Both the position numbers and the translations under genes were made by a program. The notes beneath the pieces are model-generated. The model ran no database searches and was not told the origin of the DNA. It saw only the letters and a program-made list of their open reading frames with translations. DNA of 63,214 bases. It comes from Defluviitaleaceae bacterium (lineage in GTDB: Bacteria > Bacillota > Clostridia > Lachnospirales > WQUN01). Shown here piece after piece: positions 7,809-15,415 of the stretch. Location: the NCBI GenBank assembly GCA_009788055.1, contig WQSG01000011.1:1-63214 (forward strand), in the 5' to 3' direction. The first letter of the stretch is position 1. Each line of letters begins with the position of its first letter.

Positions 7809-8821
7809 GGCGTTACTCCTATCCATTTAATAAAGCCTGTTTTGTCGTCGCGGTTGAAGCCGCAGTTTTCGTAGAAGCGCAGGGTGCTGTCTTCTTTTGC
7901 GCTTGTGAGAAGTATTATTTTGTAGCAATTTAGGGCGGTTGCGGTTTGCACCGCTTGTTGCATTAGTGCGGCGGCGTGACCCTTATTGCGAAAATCTGCG
8001 TGGGTGACAACGTTTTCGATTAGGGCGTAGGGACGCAGGTTGCGCGTTAGGTTTTCAATTGCGACAAGCGTAACGGAAGATACAACTCGCCCGTTTACCT
8101 CGCTTACAAAAAGATGATACATAGGGTCTGGTTCTAAGCGGGCTATTTTCTCCCGCCACAGGTGCATATCTTGCGGCGTCTCGGATAAATCAGATTTTAG
8201 ATGGTTTAAATATAAGTCCATCAAAACCTCTGCGTCGTCGGGTTTTGCCTTGCGGATGGTGATATTTTCAAGCGGTCTGTTGTGAAAAACAACCTCCAGC
8301 TTTTTGTTTTCAAAGGAAAGCAGACTTGTGCAAGTGTTTTTAAGAAAGCCAATTTCCTCGTTTATTAGCTTGTTCATTATGGATTTGATTGCGCCGCCGT
8401 GGGAGATTATTAAAATGTTTTTCGGAAACAGTTTGTTTGCGGAATTTAACACCGCGCCATGCACTCTGTCGTGCAGGTCTTCCCACGACTCCATGCCCTC
8501 GTAGTTGCCTGCGGCAAAATGTGCCTCGCGCTCTGCGGGCAACATTCCCGCTACCACGCCAAACTCCCGCTCTGTTAAGTCTTCGTTTTCGTAAATTTCC
8601 GTTATGCCCAGAATTTCCGCAATAATTTTGCCCGTTTCCTTTGCGCGTTTAAGCGGGCTTGTGAAAATTGCATCCCACTTTATCGCACCGTTTTTAAGCG
8701 CGAACCCTGCACTGCGCGCTTGCTGTCTGCCGTTTTCGTTTAGCGGAATGTCCTCCCTGCCTTGCCAACGCCCTTGCACATTCCAGTCGGTTTCGCCGTG
8801 CCGCATGATACATATTTTCAT
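7805..8821 (-). CDS. Histidine phosphatase-GNAT acetyltransferase fusion
   Basis: 338 aa. Start at 8821 (AGGAGGG upstream). Residues 1-~190 are a phosphoglycerate-mutase-type histidine phosphatase: catalytic RHGET (H8), WQGREDIPLNENGRQQA, TSPLKRAKET and second histidine in ISHGG. Residues about 200-338 are a GNAT N-acetyltransferase (ITIRKAKPDDAEVLMDLYL, VVTHADFRNKGHAAALM, FYENCGF). The two domains are usually separate proteins; no stop or frameshift separates them here, so this is a true fusion. The dual substrate is unknown; dephosphorylation plus acetylation of one small molecule is an inference. Overlaps flanking genes by 4 nt each. Confidence 0.85.
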   Translation of the reverse strand: MKICIMRHGETDWNVQGRWQGREDIPLNENGRQQARSAGFALKNGAIKWDAIFTSPLKRAKETGKIIAEILGITEIYENEDLTEREFGVVAGMLPAEREAHFAAGNYEGMESWEDLHDRVHGAVLNSANKLFPKNILIISHGGAIKSIMNKLINEEIGFLKNTCTSLLSFENKKLEVVFHNRPLENITIRKAKPDDAEVLMDLYLNHLKSDLSETPQDMHLWREKIARLEPDPMYHLFVSEVNGRVVSSVTLVAIENLTRNLRPYALIENVVTHADFRNKGHAAALMQQAVQTATALNCYKIILLTSAKEDSTLRFYENCGFNRDDKTGFIKWIGVTP

Positions 8822-9375
8822 TTTTGCCCTCCTCTGAAATGTTCTTTTAGAATTGCGTAATGCACAACATCGCGGAACACGCCCTTGATTTTTTTCTCTC
8901 GTATGCCAACGCCCTCGAACTTCATGCCGCATTTTTGCATTACCCTGCCGCTACCTTCGTTCCCCACGTAATGCGTGGACTCTACGCGGTTTAGCTCCAG
9001 TTTTTCAAACGCAAGCTCAAGAACGGCGGTCAACGCTTCCGTCATAAAACCGCGCCCCCAATATTTTCGATTTAAAACATATCCAAAACTTCCTTTTTCA
9101 TCCTCGTGGTCAATGCGAAAATCCATGCATCCGATACATTTTTTATCAAATTCTATTGCAAAAATCCCCGTGCGCGACAAAAAATAATTGAAGATTACCC
9201 CGCGTGACACATCTATTGACGGGTGAGTTCCAACCGTTAAAAATTTCATGGTTTCTTCGTCGGAAGCGTATTCAAAAACATCTGCGGCATCCTCTTTCCT
9301 AAACTTGCGAAGCACCAGCCGCGCTGTGCGAATTTCCGCGTTCTCGTGCAAAATTTCATTGTAATTGCTTACCAT
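8818..9375 (-). CDS. GNAT acetyltransferase, RimJ/RimL type
   Basis: 185 aa. Start at 9375 (MVSNYNEIL) with AGGAGAG upstream; an upstream in-frame extension to 9480 is R-repeat sequence. GNAT fold of the RimJ/RimL subfamily: TARLVLRKFRKEDAADVFEYASDEE at the N-terminus (first 20 residues of that motif are diagnostic), YVLNRKYWGRGFMTEAL acetyl-CoA loop at about 105-121, and NRVESTHYVGNEGSGRVMQK. Predicted to acetylate an alpha-amino group of a protein or small molecule; substrate unknown. ATGA overlap with the fusion gene downstream. Confidence 0.85.
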   Translation of the reverse strand: MVSNYNEILHENAEIRTARLVLRKFRKEDAADVFEYASDEETMKFLTVGTHPSIDVSRGVIFNYFLSRTGIFAIEFDKKCIGCMDFRIDHEDEKGSFGYVLNRKYWGRGFMTEALTAVLELAFEKLELNRVESTHYVGNEGSGRVMQKCGMKFEGVGIREKKIKGVFRDVVHYAILKEHFRGGQK

Positions 9376-9393
9376 GCGGCTCTCTCCTGTTAA

Positions 9394-9549
9394 GACCTTG
9401 GGGGTGTTGCCCCCAATACCCCCACGAGGGGATAATTCCCCTCGACCCCTATCTCTGAAAACAGCGTATGCGGTTTTCAAGTTAAAGTTTTTGTCGAACT
9501 TTTTTCAAAAAGTTCGCAGGGGTGTGGGGACGGAGTCCCCACGACCTTT
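9394..9549. repeat. Modular palindromic repeat R5
   Basis: R element lying between the DUF1854 gene (stop 7 nt away) and the GNAT gene, inside an apparent operon. Modules: TTAAGACCTTGGGGG end, CGAGGGGATAATTCCCCTCG hairpin, imperfect central GAAAACAGCG/TGCGGTTTTC palindrome, GTTAAAGTTTTTGTC, GAACTTTTTTCAAAAAGTTC, GGGGACGGAGTCCCC. It lacks the TATCGCTAGTCC tract. Confidence 0.85.
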
Positions 9550-9556
9550 CCAAATT

Positions 9557-10081
9557 TTAAAATAAGTACGCGTCCAGCTTGCGCAAACTTTGGCGGCTAA
9601 GACGTTTTAAATCTTCAACGATGTAGCGGTTGCCGTCTACATCAAAGATTATTACGCGGGTGTCGGAGAGCATACGAATGTTGCGGCTTACATCTTTGAT
9701 TGCGCAATTTTTGCGGTACTCTATGCCCTTTTTGTTTTTCAGACGCAGTTCCATGTATACGTATCCCAGTTTGTCTTGCACGGATACCACTTCAAGCACC
9801 TCGGGCGAATAGTATCGGTTTTCCAATTCTGTTATCACAATTTCGCGCTGGGCGGGCGGCAAATCGTCCACGGCATTTAGAATGCCTATTTCCTTGAAGT
9901 CGTTGCCGTCCGTTGCAATGGCGGCAGAAATGTAATGAAACGGGTGCTTCATTGGCATAATACGCCGCAAAACTATATGCGGATAATCCTCGCCCTTATA
10001 CCGCAAGCCCGCAAATCCGCCCGAACCGTTGTAAAATTCCGTTTCGTTTATGTCCAAAATTCCCAAATCCATAGTGTCCAT
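9557..10081 (-). CDS. DUF1854 family protein (ABC-transporter-associated)
   Basis: 174 aa, predicted cytosolic, no TM or signal peptide. The order FAGLRYKGEDYPHIVLRRIMP, PFHYISA, EIGILNAVDDL, RYYSPEV and VEDLKRLSRQSLRKLD (short motifs) matches DUF1854, a family known for co-occurring with ABC exporters that carry N-terminal beta/zinc-ribbon domains (as annotated for cyanophycin-associated ABC systems). Both such exporters are in this cluster. GAGGG lies 6 nt before the ATG; the start follows the previous stop by 1 nt. Probably an accessory subunit or regulator of the transporter (inference). Confidence 0.8.
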   Translation of the reverse strand: MDTMDLGILDINETEFYNGSGGFAGLRYKGEDYPHIVLRRIMPMKHPFHYISAAIATDGNDFKEIGILNAVDDLPPAQREIVITELENRYYSPEVLEVVSVQDKLGYVYMELRLKNKKGIEYRKNCAIKDVSRNIRMLSDTRVIIFDVDGNRYIVEDLKRLSRQSLRKLDAYLF

Positions 10082-10082
10082 A

Positions 10083-10982
10083 TCAAGCCCTCACTTTCTT
10101 GAAAATAACTATACCACCGACAATAAACATAAAGCTAATCATAATCACATTAACCATGTCCGGCCGCCCCGTTGTAACGATGGTGGGGTCGCGGCGGGAA
10201 TGGAAAAGCTGTATGCTGTCACCTGCGCGAAGCCCAAACGTCGCTTCGTTACGCAATCGTTCCGTGAAACCCTGCCCGTGTACCTCGTATCTAACCGTTA
10301 TCACAGGGCCTCTTCCGCTACTGATATTAACTACCCTACCCGTAACCGGCACACCCGTAAAGCGCGTGTGCAAAATGCGTCCCGTTTGAACCACAAAAAA
10401 CAGGGATAGTGCCGCCATAAGAACCACAAGTACAGCGACAAGCCATTTAGATGGCGCAGGCGGGGTTTCTTCCTTGGGTATGTTTTGCGGGTTAGCACTT
10501 TGGTACTCGTTTACGCGCTTTTCAATCTCTGCCATAACCGCTTTAAGATTATCCGTATTTTCGGTACTGCCAAACGAATCGTGCGGCACGTTAATTCGGA
10601 TTTTATCCGTGCTTGTTGCTATGAGCCATTCGATTCCTTTACCGTGATGAATCTCTCGTATGCTTGCAATGTCGCCGTAGTATGCAATATGTCTGCGGTT
10701 TTGCATAGTAATTTCAACTTCGTTTTCATTGAAGATTGCAAACCCCGTTCCGTTTATCAAATTCACGGGCAAAAAGTAGATAGTTGCAACGGCGGCGGCA
10801 ATCGTTACCAGCGTCCCCATGAAAACAGCCGCGTCTTGCGCAGCACTACTAAGCCCCAAGTCGGGCAAAAAAAGAAACATTGCGAATAAAATAATCATCC
10901 ACACCACCGTGACAATACCGGAAACAAATAAGTTTCGCCCTTTTTTCAGATATGTGAACTCTCGTTTTTCGTTGGGGTTCAT
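10083..10982 (-). CDS. Membrane protein with C-terminal DUF3592-like domain
   Basis: 299 aa. Two TMs at about 19-40 and 50-72, a cytoplasmic PH-like stretch at about 80-150 (IFNENEVEITMQNRR), a third TM at about 180-200, an extracytoplasmic beta domain (VPVTGRVVNISS, ITVRYEVHGQ) of DUF3592 type, and a fourth TM at about 272-291. GGAGG 7 nt before ATG is embedded in the mazF stop region; only 1 nt separates the genes. Function unknown. Co-transcribed with DUF1854 and MazEF. Confidence 0.7.
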   Translation of the reverse strand: MNPNEKREFTYLKKGRNLFVSGIVTVVWMIILFAMFLFLPDLGLSSAAQDAAVFMGTLVTIAAAVATIYFLPVNLINGTGFAIFNENEVEITMQNRRHIAYYGDIASIREIHHGKGIEWLIATSTDKIRINVPHDSFGSTENTDNLKAVMAEIEKRVNEYQSANPQNIPKEETPPAPSKWLVAVLVVLMAALSLFFVVQTGRILHTRFTGVPVTGRVVNISSGRGPVITVRYEVHGQGFTERLRNEATFGLRAGDSIQLFHSRRDPTIVTTGRPDMVNVIMISFMFIVGGIVIFKKVRA

Positions 10983-10983
10983 A

Positions 10984-11313
10984 TTATTCCTCCATTGCTA
11001 CGATTAACGACACAGCTTCCAAAACTTGCGCAAGCAAATCCCTTGGAAGCGGCTCCACAATTTTGCAGTTCCTCGCATTCAAGTCAATTGTCCGCACTTG
11101 CTCGCAGACAATATCGCCCTGCGTTTTTGTTCTGCCATCCAGCAAAACACGCAAACGCAAAGGCTTGGTTGTGCCTGTTATCGGACAAATTAAAACCATG
11201 CCGCGCTTTTTGTTATACACTGTTTGGCTGATAACAACGGCGGGGCGATAGCCTGCTTGCTCTCTGCCTTTTGTCGGGTCAAAATCAACCCATATGATAT
11301 CGCCTTGCTTCAT
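10984..11313 (-). CDS. mazF: MazF/PemK-type mRNA interferase toxin
   Basis: 109 aa, the usual MazF length. N-terminal GDIIWVDFDPTKGREQAG and RPAVVIS strand, central LICPITGT motif and VCEQVRTID match the MazF fold; the conserved Arg (GREQ-x-G-x-RP) and Thr (ITGT) that form the active site are present. Sequence-specific endoribonuclease neutralised by the adjacent MazE. Overlaps mazE by 4 nt, in the normal antitoxin-first order. Confidence 0.92.
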   Translation of the reverse strand: MKQGDIIWVDFDPTKGREQAGYRPAVVISQTVYNKKRGMVLICPITGTTKPLRLRVLLDGRTKTQGDIVCEQVRTIDLNARNCKIVEPLPRDLLAQVLEAVSLIVAMEE

Positions 11314-11549
11314 ATAAGTTCACGCCCCGTAGGTTCGTCCGAATTGCCCCAGTCGTATCTGTCGGGTTCATCTTCGTAGCCTTCAAGATACCATTCAAGC
11401 GATTTTTTTGCCGCAGGTATGATGATTAACATATTATCTTTTGCCCTGATTTCGACTTCATCATTTAGCGCGATACTTGCACTTTGTAAAAGTTTTTTTG
11501 AAATCCGTATGCCTTGCGAATTTCCCCATTTTGACACTTGTGACAACAT
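11310..11549 (-). CDS. mazE: MazE-type antitoxin (AbrB fold)
   Basis: 79 aa. N-terminal swapped-hairpin AbrB/MazE DNA-binding domain (KWGNSQGIRISKKLL, DEVEIRAKDNMLII) and an acidic, probably disordered C-terminus (YEDEPDRYDWG) that would wrap the toxin. GAGGTGC ribosome site. Likely autoregulates its promoter in the 155-bp gap upstream (11550-11704), in which no further gene is visible. Confidence 0.9.
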   Translation of the reverse strand: MLSQVSKWGNSQGIRISKKLLQSASIALNDEVEIRAKDNMLIIIPAAKKSLEWYLEGYEDEPDRYDWGNSDEPTGRELI

Positions 11550-11704
11550 ATAAGCACCTCCGTGAAAACTATATACAAGTATAACCGTTGTTGCAAATTT
11601 ACTTCACACATTTCAGGCAACGCCCGCAGTATATTGTTACAGATGATTGATTTTTCGTTCAGGCGTTAAAATTTCCGAAAGTTCTGCCATAATCAGACAA
11701 CCCA

Positions 11705-12175
11705 CTAAATAACCCGCAAGCCCATTGCCGTAAACGCTTGCGGTTCTGTGAAGCCCATTTTCGCGTACAGCGGCTTGCCTTCGGCGGTTGCTTGGAGTTC
11801 GATATGGGACACGCCAATGCGTTTTGCTTCATCTGTGATACGGGCAATCACCTTTGTGGCAATTCCTTTTTTGCGGTAATCGGGATGGGTGTAAACATTC
11901 AGAATTGTCCCGACTATGCCCGTGATAAACGACGTATTTGCGGGGCGTTCCGATACCGCAAGATACGCCGTTGACACAATTTGCCCGCCTGTTTCGGCAA
12001 GAATGCCAACGAATGTACCGCACGGAATATGCTTTGAAAAATACCCCTCCAGTTGCGCCCTTATCGCGGATTCTTCCTCCCGCGATATTTTTTTGCCGTC
12101 GCTTAAAAAATCAATCCGCAATCGAATTAAATCCGCGATATCGTCAATGGTCGCCTTTCGTAAATTAATCTCCAT
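11705..12175 (-). CDS. GNAT family N-acetyltransferase
   Basis: 156 aa. ATG at 12175 overlaps the stop of the flavin reductase gene by 1 nt (TGATG). GNAT features: INLRKATIDDIADLIRLR at the N-terminus, VYTHPDYRKKGIATKVI acetyl-CoA motif A at about 95-111, and LYAKMGFTEPQ near the C-terminus. Substrate unknown. Part of the minus-strand cluster below the second exporter. Confidence 0.85.
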   Translation of the reverse strand: MEINLRKATIDDIADLIRLRIDFLSDGKKISREEESAIRAQLEGYFSKHIPCGTFVGILAETGGQIVSTAYLAVSERPANTSFITGIVGTILNVYTHPDYRKKGIATKVIARITDEAKRIGVSHIELQATAEGKPLYAKMGFTEPQAFTAMGLRVI

Positions 12176-12720
12176 CACGCAAAATCCCCAATCTTGCCCA
12201 AATATTTTCCGATGGAATAATAATTCCCCGAATACACAACAGGGTCTAGCGCAGTTAAATCATACGTTTCGTCGGAAATATCTATGGATGCATCCACCGT
12301 AACGTCTTTCACTTCGCAAAAATACGTGTGCGTGTCTCCCGTTTGAACAACCTGCGTCACCGCGCACTCGTACACCCACTTGCTCGCGTTTAATGTAGGC
12401 ACATCCAGCGTGTTGCCCTTCTCATGGGCAACCGCGTCCTTTGACGCGTCCGCCCCCGAACTCGCGCCCAAAGAATCCATCATCTTCAACATATCCGTGC
12501 TTACAAGATTAACCGACAACATCCCGCTTTTGTCCGCATTCCGTTTCGTCTTTTTCTCCCCGTTCATACTTAAAACAATCAAATACTTATCCGTGTCCCA
12601 CGTTGAACTCACCCACGTAATAGGCGCGAAATTCGCCCGCCCATTTTCGTCATACGTCCCAATTATAAACGACGGTTGCACACACATAGAATGTTCCCGC
12701 CCTACAGATTTCCTCTTCAT
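12175..12720 (-). CDS. Flavin reductase-like FMN-binding protein
   Basis: 181 aa. Start at 12720 (AAGGAGAG upstream). The N-terminal strand pair CVQPSFIIGTYDENGRANFA and the later WVSSTW, LSVNLVS and HEKGN elements resemble the flavin-reductase/FMN-binding split-barrel family (DIM6/NTAB). Probably binds FMN and reduces it or a small substrate using NAD(P)H. Lies downstream of the second ABC exporter with R6 between; likely the same transcription unit. Confidence 0.8.
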   Translation of the reverse strand: MKRKSVGREHSMCVQPSFIIGTYDENGRANFAPITWVSSTWDTDKYLIVLSMNGEKKTKRNADKSGMLSVNLVSTDMLKMMDSLGASSGADASKDAVAHEKGNTLDVPTLNASKWVYECAVTQVVQTGDTHTYFCEVKDVTVDASIDISDETYDLTALDPVVYSGNYYSIGKYLGKIGDFA

Positions 12721-12735
12721 CTCAAATCTCTCCTT

Positions 12736-12803
12736 GTTAAAGTTTTTTGCCCCGCTTTTTTTCAAAAAAGCGGGTGGGGTTCGGGGCAACGCCCCGAGAA
12801 CTT
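12736..12803. repeat. Modular palindromic repeat R6 (half element)
   Basis: Short R element between the second ABC exporter (stop 4 nt away) and the flavin reductase gene. It consists of GTTAAAGTTTTTTG, a variant hairpin CCCGCTTTTTTTCAAAAAAGCGGG (20-nt limit respected by quoting the arms: CCCGCTTTTTTT and AAAAAAGCGGG) and GGGGCAACGCCCCGAGAAC. The stem has changed on both sides relative to the usual GAACTTTTTT/AAAAAGTTC, i.e. compensatory change. Confidence 0.8.
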
Positions 12804-12807
12804 TTTT

Positions 12808-15075
12808 CTAATCCATCGAAATAACCTTCAGCCCCTCCAGCTGAATCATATACAGCTTGTGGTATTCGCCCTTTTTCGCCATGAGTTCTTCGTGAGTGCC
12901 TGTTTCTACAACGCGACCTTTGCGAATTACTGCAAGGTTGTCAACGTCCTTGAGGGTGGACATACGGTGGGCGATGGAAATGGTTGTGCGGTTGGATTGC
13001 AGCTTGTTTAATGCGGCTTGAATTTTGCCCTCGGTTTCGGTGTCCATGGCGGCGGTTGCCTCGTCTAGGATTAGAATTTTCGGGTTTTGGATAATGGTGC
13101 GGGCTATGGAAAGCCGTTGCTTCTCCCCGCCGGAAAGGTCTTGCCCGCCTGCGCCAACGCGGGTTTCGTATGCGTCCGGCAAGTTGGCGATAAAATCGTG
13201 GGCAGAAGCCATTTTCGCCGCCCAAATTACTTCTTCAATTGTGGCGTCCGGGCGGGCGTAGCGAATGTTATCGGCAATGCTTCCGATAAACAGATAAATT
13301 TCCTGCGACACAATTCCAATGTTGGAACGCAACTGCCGCAACGGCAGTTTTTTTATGTCGTTGCCGTCTATGAAAATCTTGCCCTCGTTTGGGTCGTATA
13401 AGCGGGCAATTAAATTGGCAAGTGTGGATTTCCCCGAACCTGTTTTCCCCACAATGCCTAAACTTTTCCCAGCAGGAATGTCTATGCTTAGCCCGCGCAA
13501 AATGGGAATCGCAGGTTCGTACTGAAACCATACGTCCTGCACAGAAATATCACCGTGTAAAGTTTCGATTTCAAGCGGGTTTTTCGGCTCTTCAACCTCG
13601 GCTTTTGCGTCTATTACTTCAAATACGCGCTGTGCCGCGTCTACGCAACGCGCCCACCAATTGCTAACCGTTGACATAAACTGCAACGGCCCGTACAGCA
13701 TTCCAAGATACGCCAAAAACGTGAGAAAAACGCCAAGGGTAATTTCGCCGTTAATAACCATCATTGCACCGATTGCGGTAACTGCAACCTGTCCGAAAAA
13801 CAGAAACAAATAGATAAGCGGAAACGCCGTCCAGCCAAGATTGGCAGAAGCAATTTGCACAGACGCAAGTTTGCCAGCCGAAGCAGAAAATCTGCGGCTT
13901 TCCTCGCCCTCCCGCGCAAACGCTTTAATCACGCGTTGGCCGTTTACAGAGTCCGAAACCATGTTGTTCATCTGGGAATTAACCACCCACATTTTGTGCC
14001 AGTATTGGTGAAAAAACCGAAACAAAATATAAAACATCACACCCGCAACAGGCACAATTGCAAGACAAATAAGCGCGAGCCGCCACTCCAGCAAAAACAT
14101 CACGGCAAAGATACCGATAAACAAAATCATATTCAAGATAATAAACGGCAATCCGTCCACAAAAAACCAATAAATATTCCGCGCATCACGTCCAATGCGA
14201 TTCATAAGCGAACCCGTGCGCTTAGACGTATAAAACGAAACAGAAAGCCGTTGCATTGCTTCAAAAATACGCACTTGCAAATCGTAAATTATCCACGGCA
14301 TGGTTTTGGCAAGCACCACTTGGTACAGCATTTGAAAGCCCATAGAAAGCAACCGCACGCCAATGATAACAAGCACAATTAACCCAACCAAACGGTAATA
14401 TCGTCCGTCCTCGTGCAGAACGTCGTCGATAAACATTCTCGTGCCGATATACGGCGCAAGCACTTGCATAATCGTAATTCCCAGCATAACCACAGAACAC
14501 GCCGCAACCTTCCATTTATAAAACCTAAAAAAGCCCAGCAGTCGGAAGAAAATTCCAATCTGCCCGGCGCATTTGGGGCATAAAGCGCGGTCGGGCTCCG
14601 GGAAGCGCGTTCCGCATTGCGGACAGAAAAGCATTTCCTCCGCACGAATTTCCTGCAACGGGTTTGCTTCGCCCTTGCGTATGTTTTTGATAACCTTAAC
14701 AAGCCTGTCGGCAAAACTTTGATAGCCAAGGGTAAACAGCAAAATCAGTTTTTCCTCACCATCTTTGTTGCCAACCAACCTGCACGTTGACAGCAGGGCT
14801 TCTGTTTTAAGTTCGCCCAAACTTTCCAGCGGGTGCGTCACAACCTCGTGCGTGTCGTACTGCGAAACAAGCCGCCTTGCGTCCTGCACTTTTACCACGC
14901 GCTCCACGCCATATAAGATGTACATATTCACACGGTCAACCGCAACGTAAACATCCGCAAAATCGGCATCCAAAGTCATATCCGTGTGGATTGCAAAAAT
15001 CAAATCCTTCACTGGTATCCCGTTCGCCGCAAACGCTTGAATCATATATTCCGAAACATTTTTTTCAATTTTCAT
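12808..15075 (-). CDS. ABC exporter half-transporter with N-terminal zinc ribbon
   Basis: 755 aa. Start at 15075 (MKIEKN), AAGGGG 10 nt upstream. A beta-rich N-terminal domain (1-135), zinc ribbon C151-x2-C154/C166-x2-C169, six TMs at about 185-460, and an ATPase with Walker A VGKTGSGKS (542-550), LSGGE (647-651) and LILDEAT (Walker B, D671-E672). Intact catalytic residues. Paralogue of the exporter at 4897, but with an uninterrupted N-terminal domain. Probable heterodimer with it and functional link to DUF1854 (known association of this family). First gene of the minus-strand cluster. Confidence 0.9.
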   Translation of the reverse strand: MKIEKNVSEYMIQAFAANGIPVKDLIFAIHTDMTLDADFADVYVAVDRVNMYILYGVERVVKVQDARRLVSQYDTHEVVTHPLESLGELKTEALLSTCRLVGNKDGEEKLILLFTLGYQSFADRLVKVIKNIRKGEANPLQEIRAEEMLFCPQCGTRFPEPDRALCPKCAGQIGIFFRLLGFFRFYKWKVAACSVVMLGITIMQVLAPYIGTRMFIDDVLHEDGRYYRLVGLIVLVIIGVRLLSMGFQMLYQVVLAKTMPWIIYDLQVRIFEAMQRLSVSFYTSKRTGSLMNRIGRDARNIYWFFVDGLPFIILNMILFIGIFAVMFLLEWRLALICLAIVPVAGVMFYILFRFFHQYWHKMWVVNSQMNNMVSDSVNGQRVIKAFAREGEESRRFSASAGKLASVQIASANLGWTAFPLIYLFLFFGQVAVTAIGAMMVINGEITLGVFLTFLAYLGMLYGPLQFMSTVSNWWARCVDAAQRVFEVIDAKAEVEEPKNPLEIETLHGDISVQDVWFQYEPAIPILRGLSIDIPAGKSLGIVGKTGSGKSTLANLIARLYDPNEGKIFIDGNDIKKLPLRQLRSNIGIVSQEIYLFIGSIADNIRYARPDATIEEVIWAAKMASAHDFIANLPDAYETRVGAGGQDLSGGEKQRLSIARTIIQNPKILILDEATAAMDTETEGKIQAALNKLQSNRTTISIAHRMSTLKDVDNLAVIRKGRVVETGTHEELMAKKGEYHKLYMIQLEGLKVISMD

Positions 15076-15113
15076 TAAGTACAACCCCTTCGGCACTTGC
15101 TCCTACTCATTGC

Positions 15114-15260
15114 CTTCTTGCAAAATTGAAATTTCGTCTCGGGGTTGCGCGTCAAAACGCTTCACTCACTGCGGTTTCCCTTCGGAAAACGCGCTCGTTC
15201 GTTCAGCAAGCCGCGCCGCTTGCGCTAACCCCTCCCCGAAATCTTTAACCATGCAAGAAG
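15114..15260. repeat. Large imperfect palindrome in a 340-bp intergenic gap
   Basis: The gap 15076-15415 holds no gene. CTTCTTGCA (15114-15122) pairs with TGCAAGAAG (15252-15260), and further in ATTTCGTCTCGGGGTTGCGC pairs imperfectly with GCGCTAACCCCTCCCCGAAA. Two smaller hairpins lie inside (GTTTCC/GGAAAAC and GCAAGC/GCTTGC). It lies between divergent genes, so it is not a simple terminator. It resembles a MITE-like palindrome and differs from the R family. A TATAAT at 15336 lies downstream, without a well-placed -35 box. Confidence 0.6.
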
Positions 15261-15415
15261 TCTATTATAAACTAAAAAATTTCAAATGTGTTACAAATGA
15301 AAAAATTGACTATTCCTTTTCCGTGAATATGCCGATATAATATTACAGGTGAATAATGCCTGTGTCTTATTTGATTACAAAAATTCTGCACAACACTATC
15401 GGGGGGTAATAATTT

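Noticed and set aside
15306-15341. TTGACT and TATAAT before the giant surface gene
   Set aside because: The spacing is 24 bp, too long for a sigma-70 promoter; no alternative -35 box fits well.
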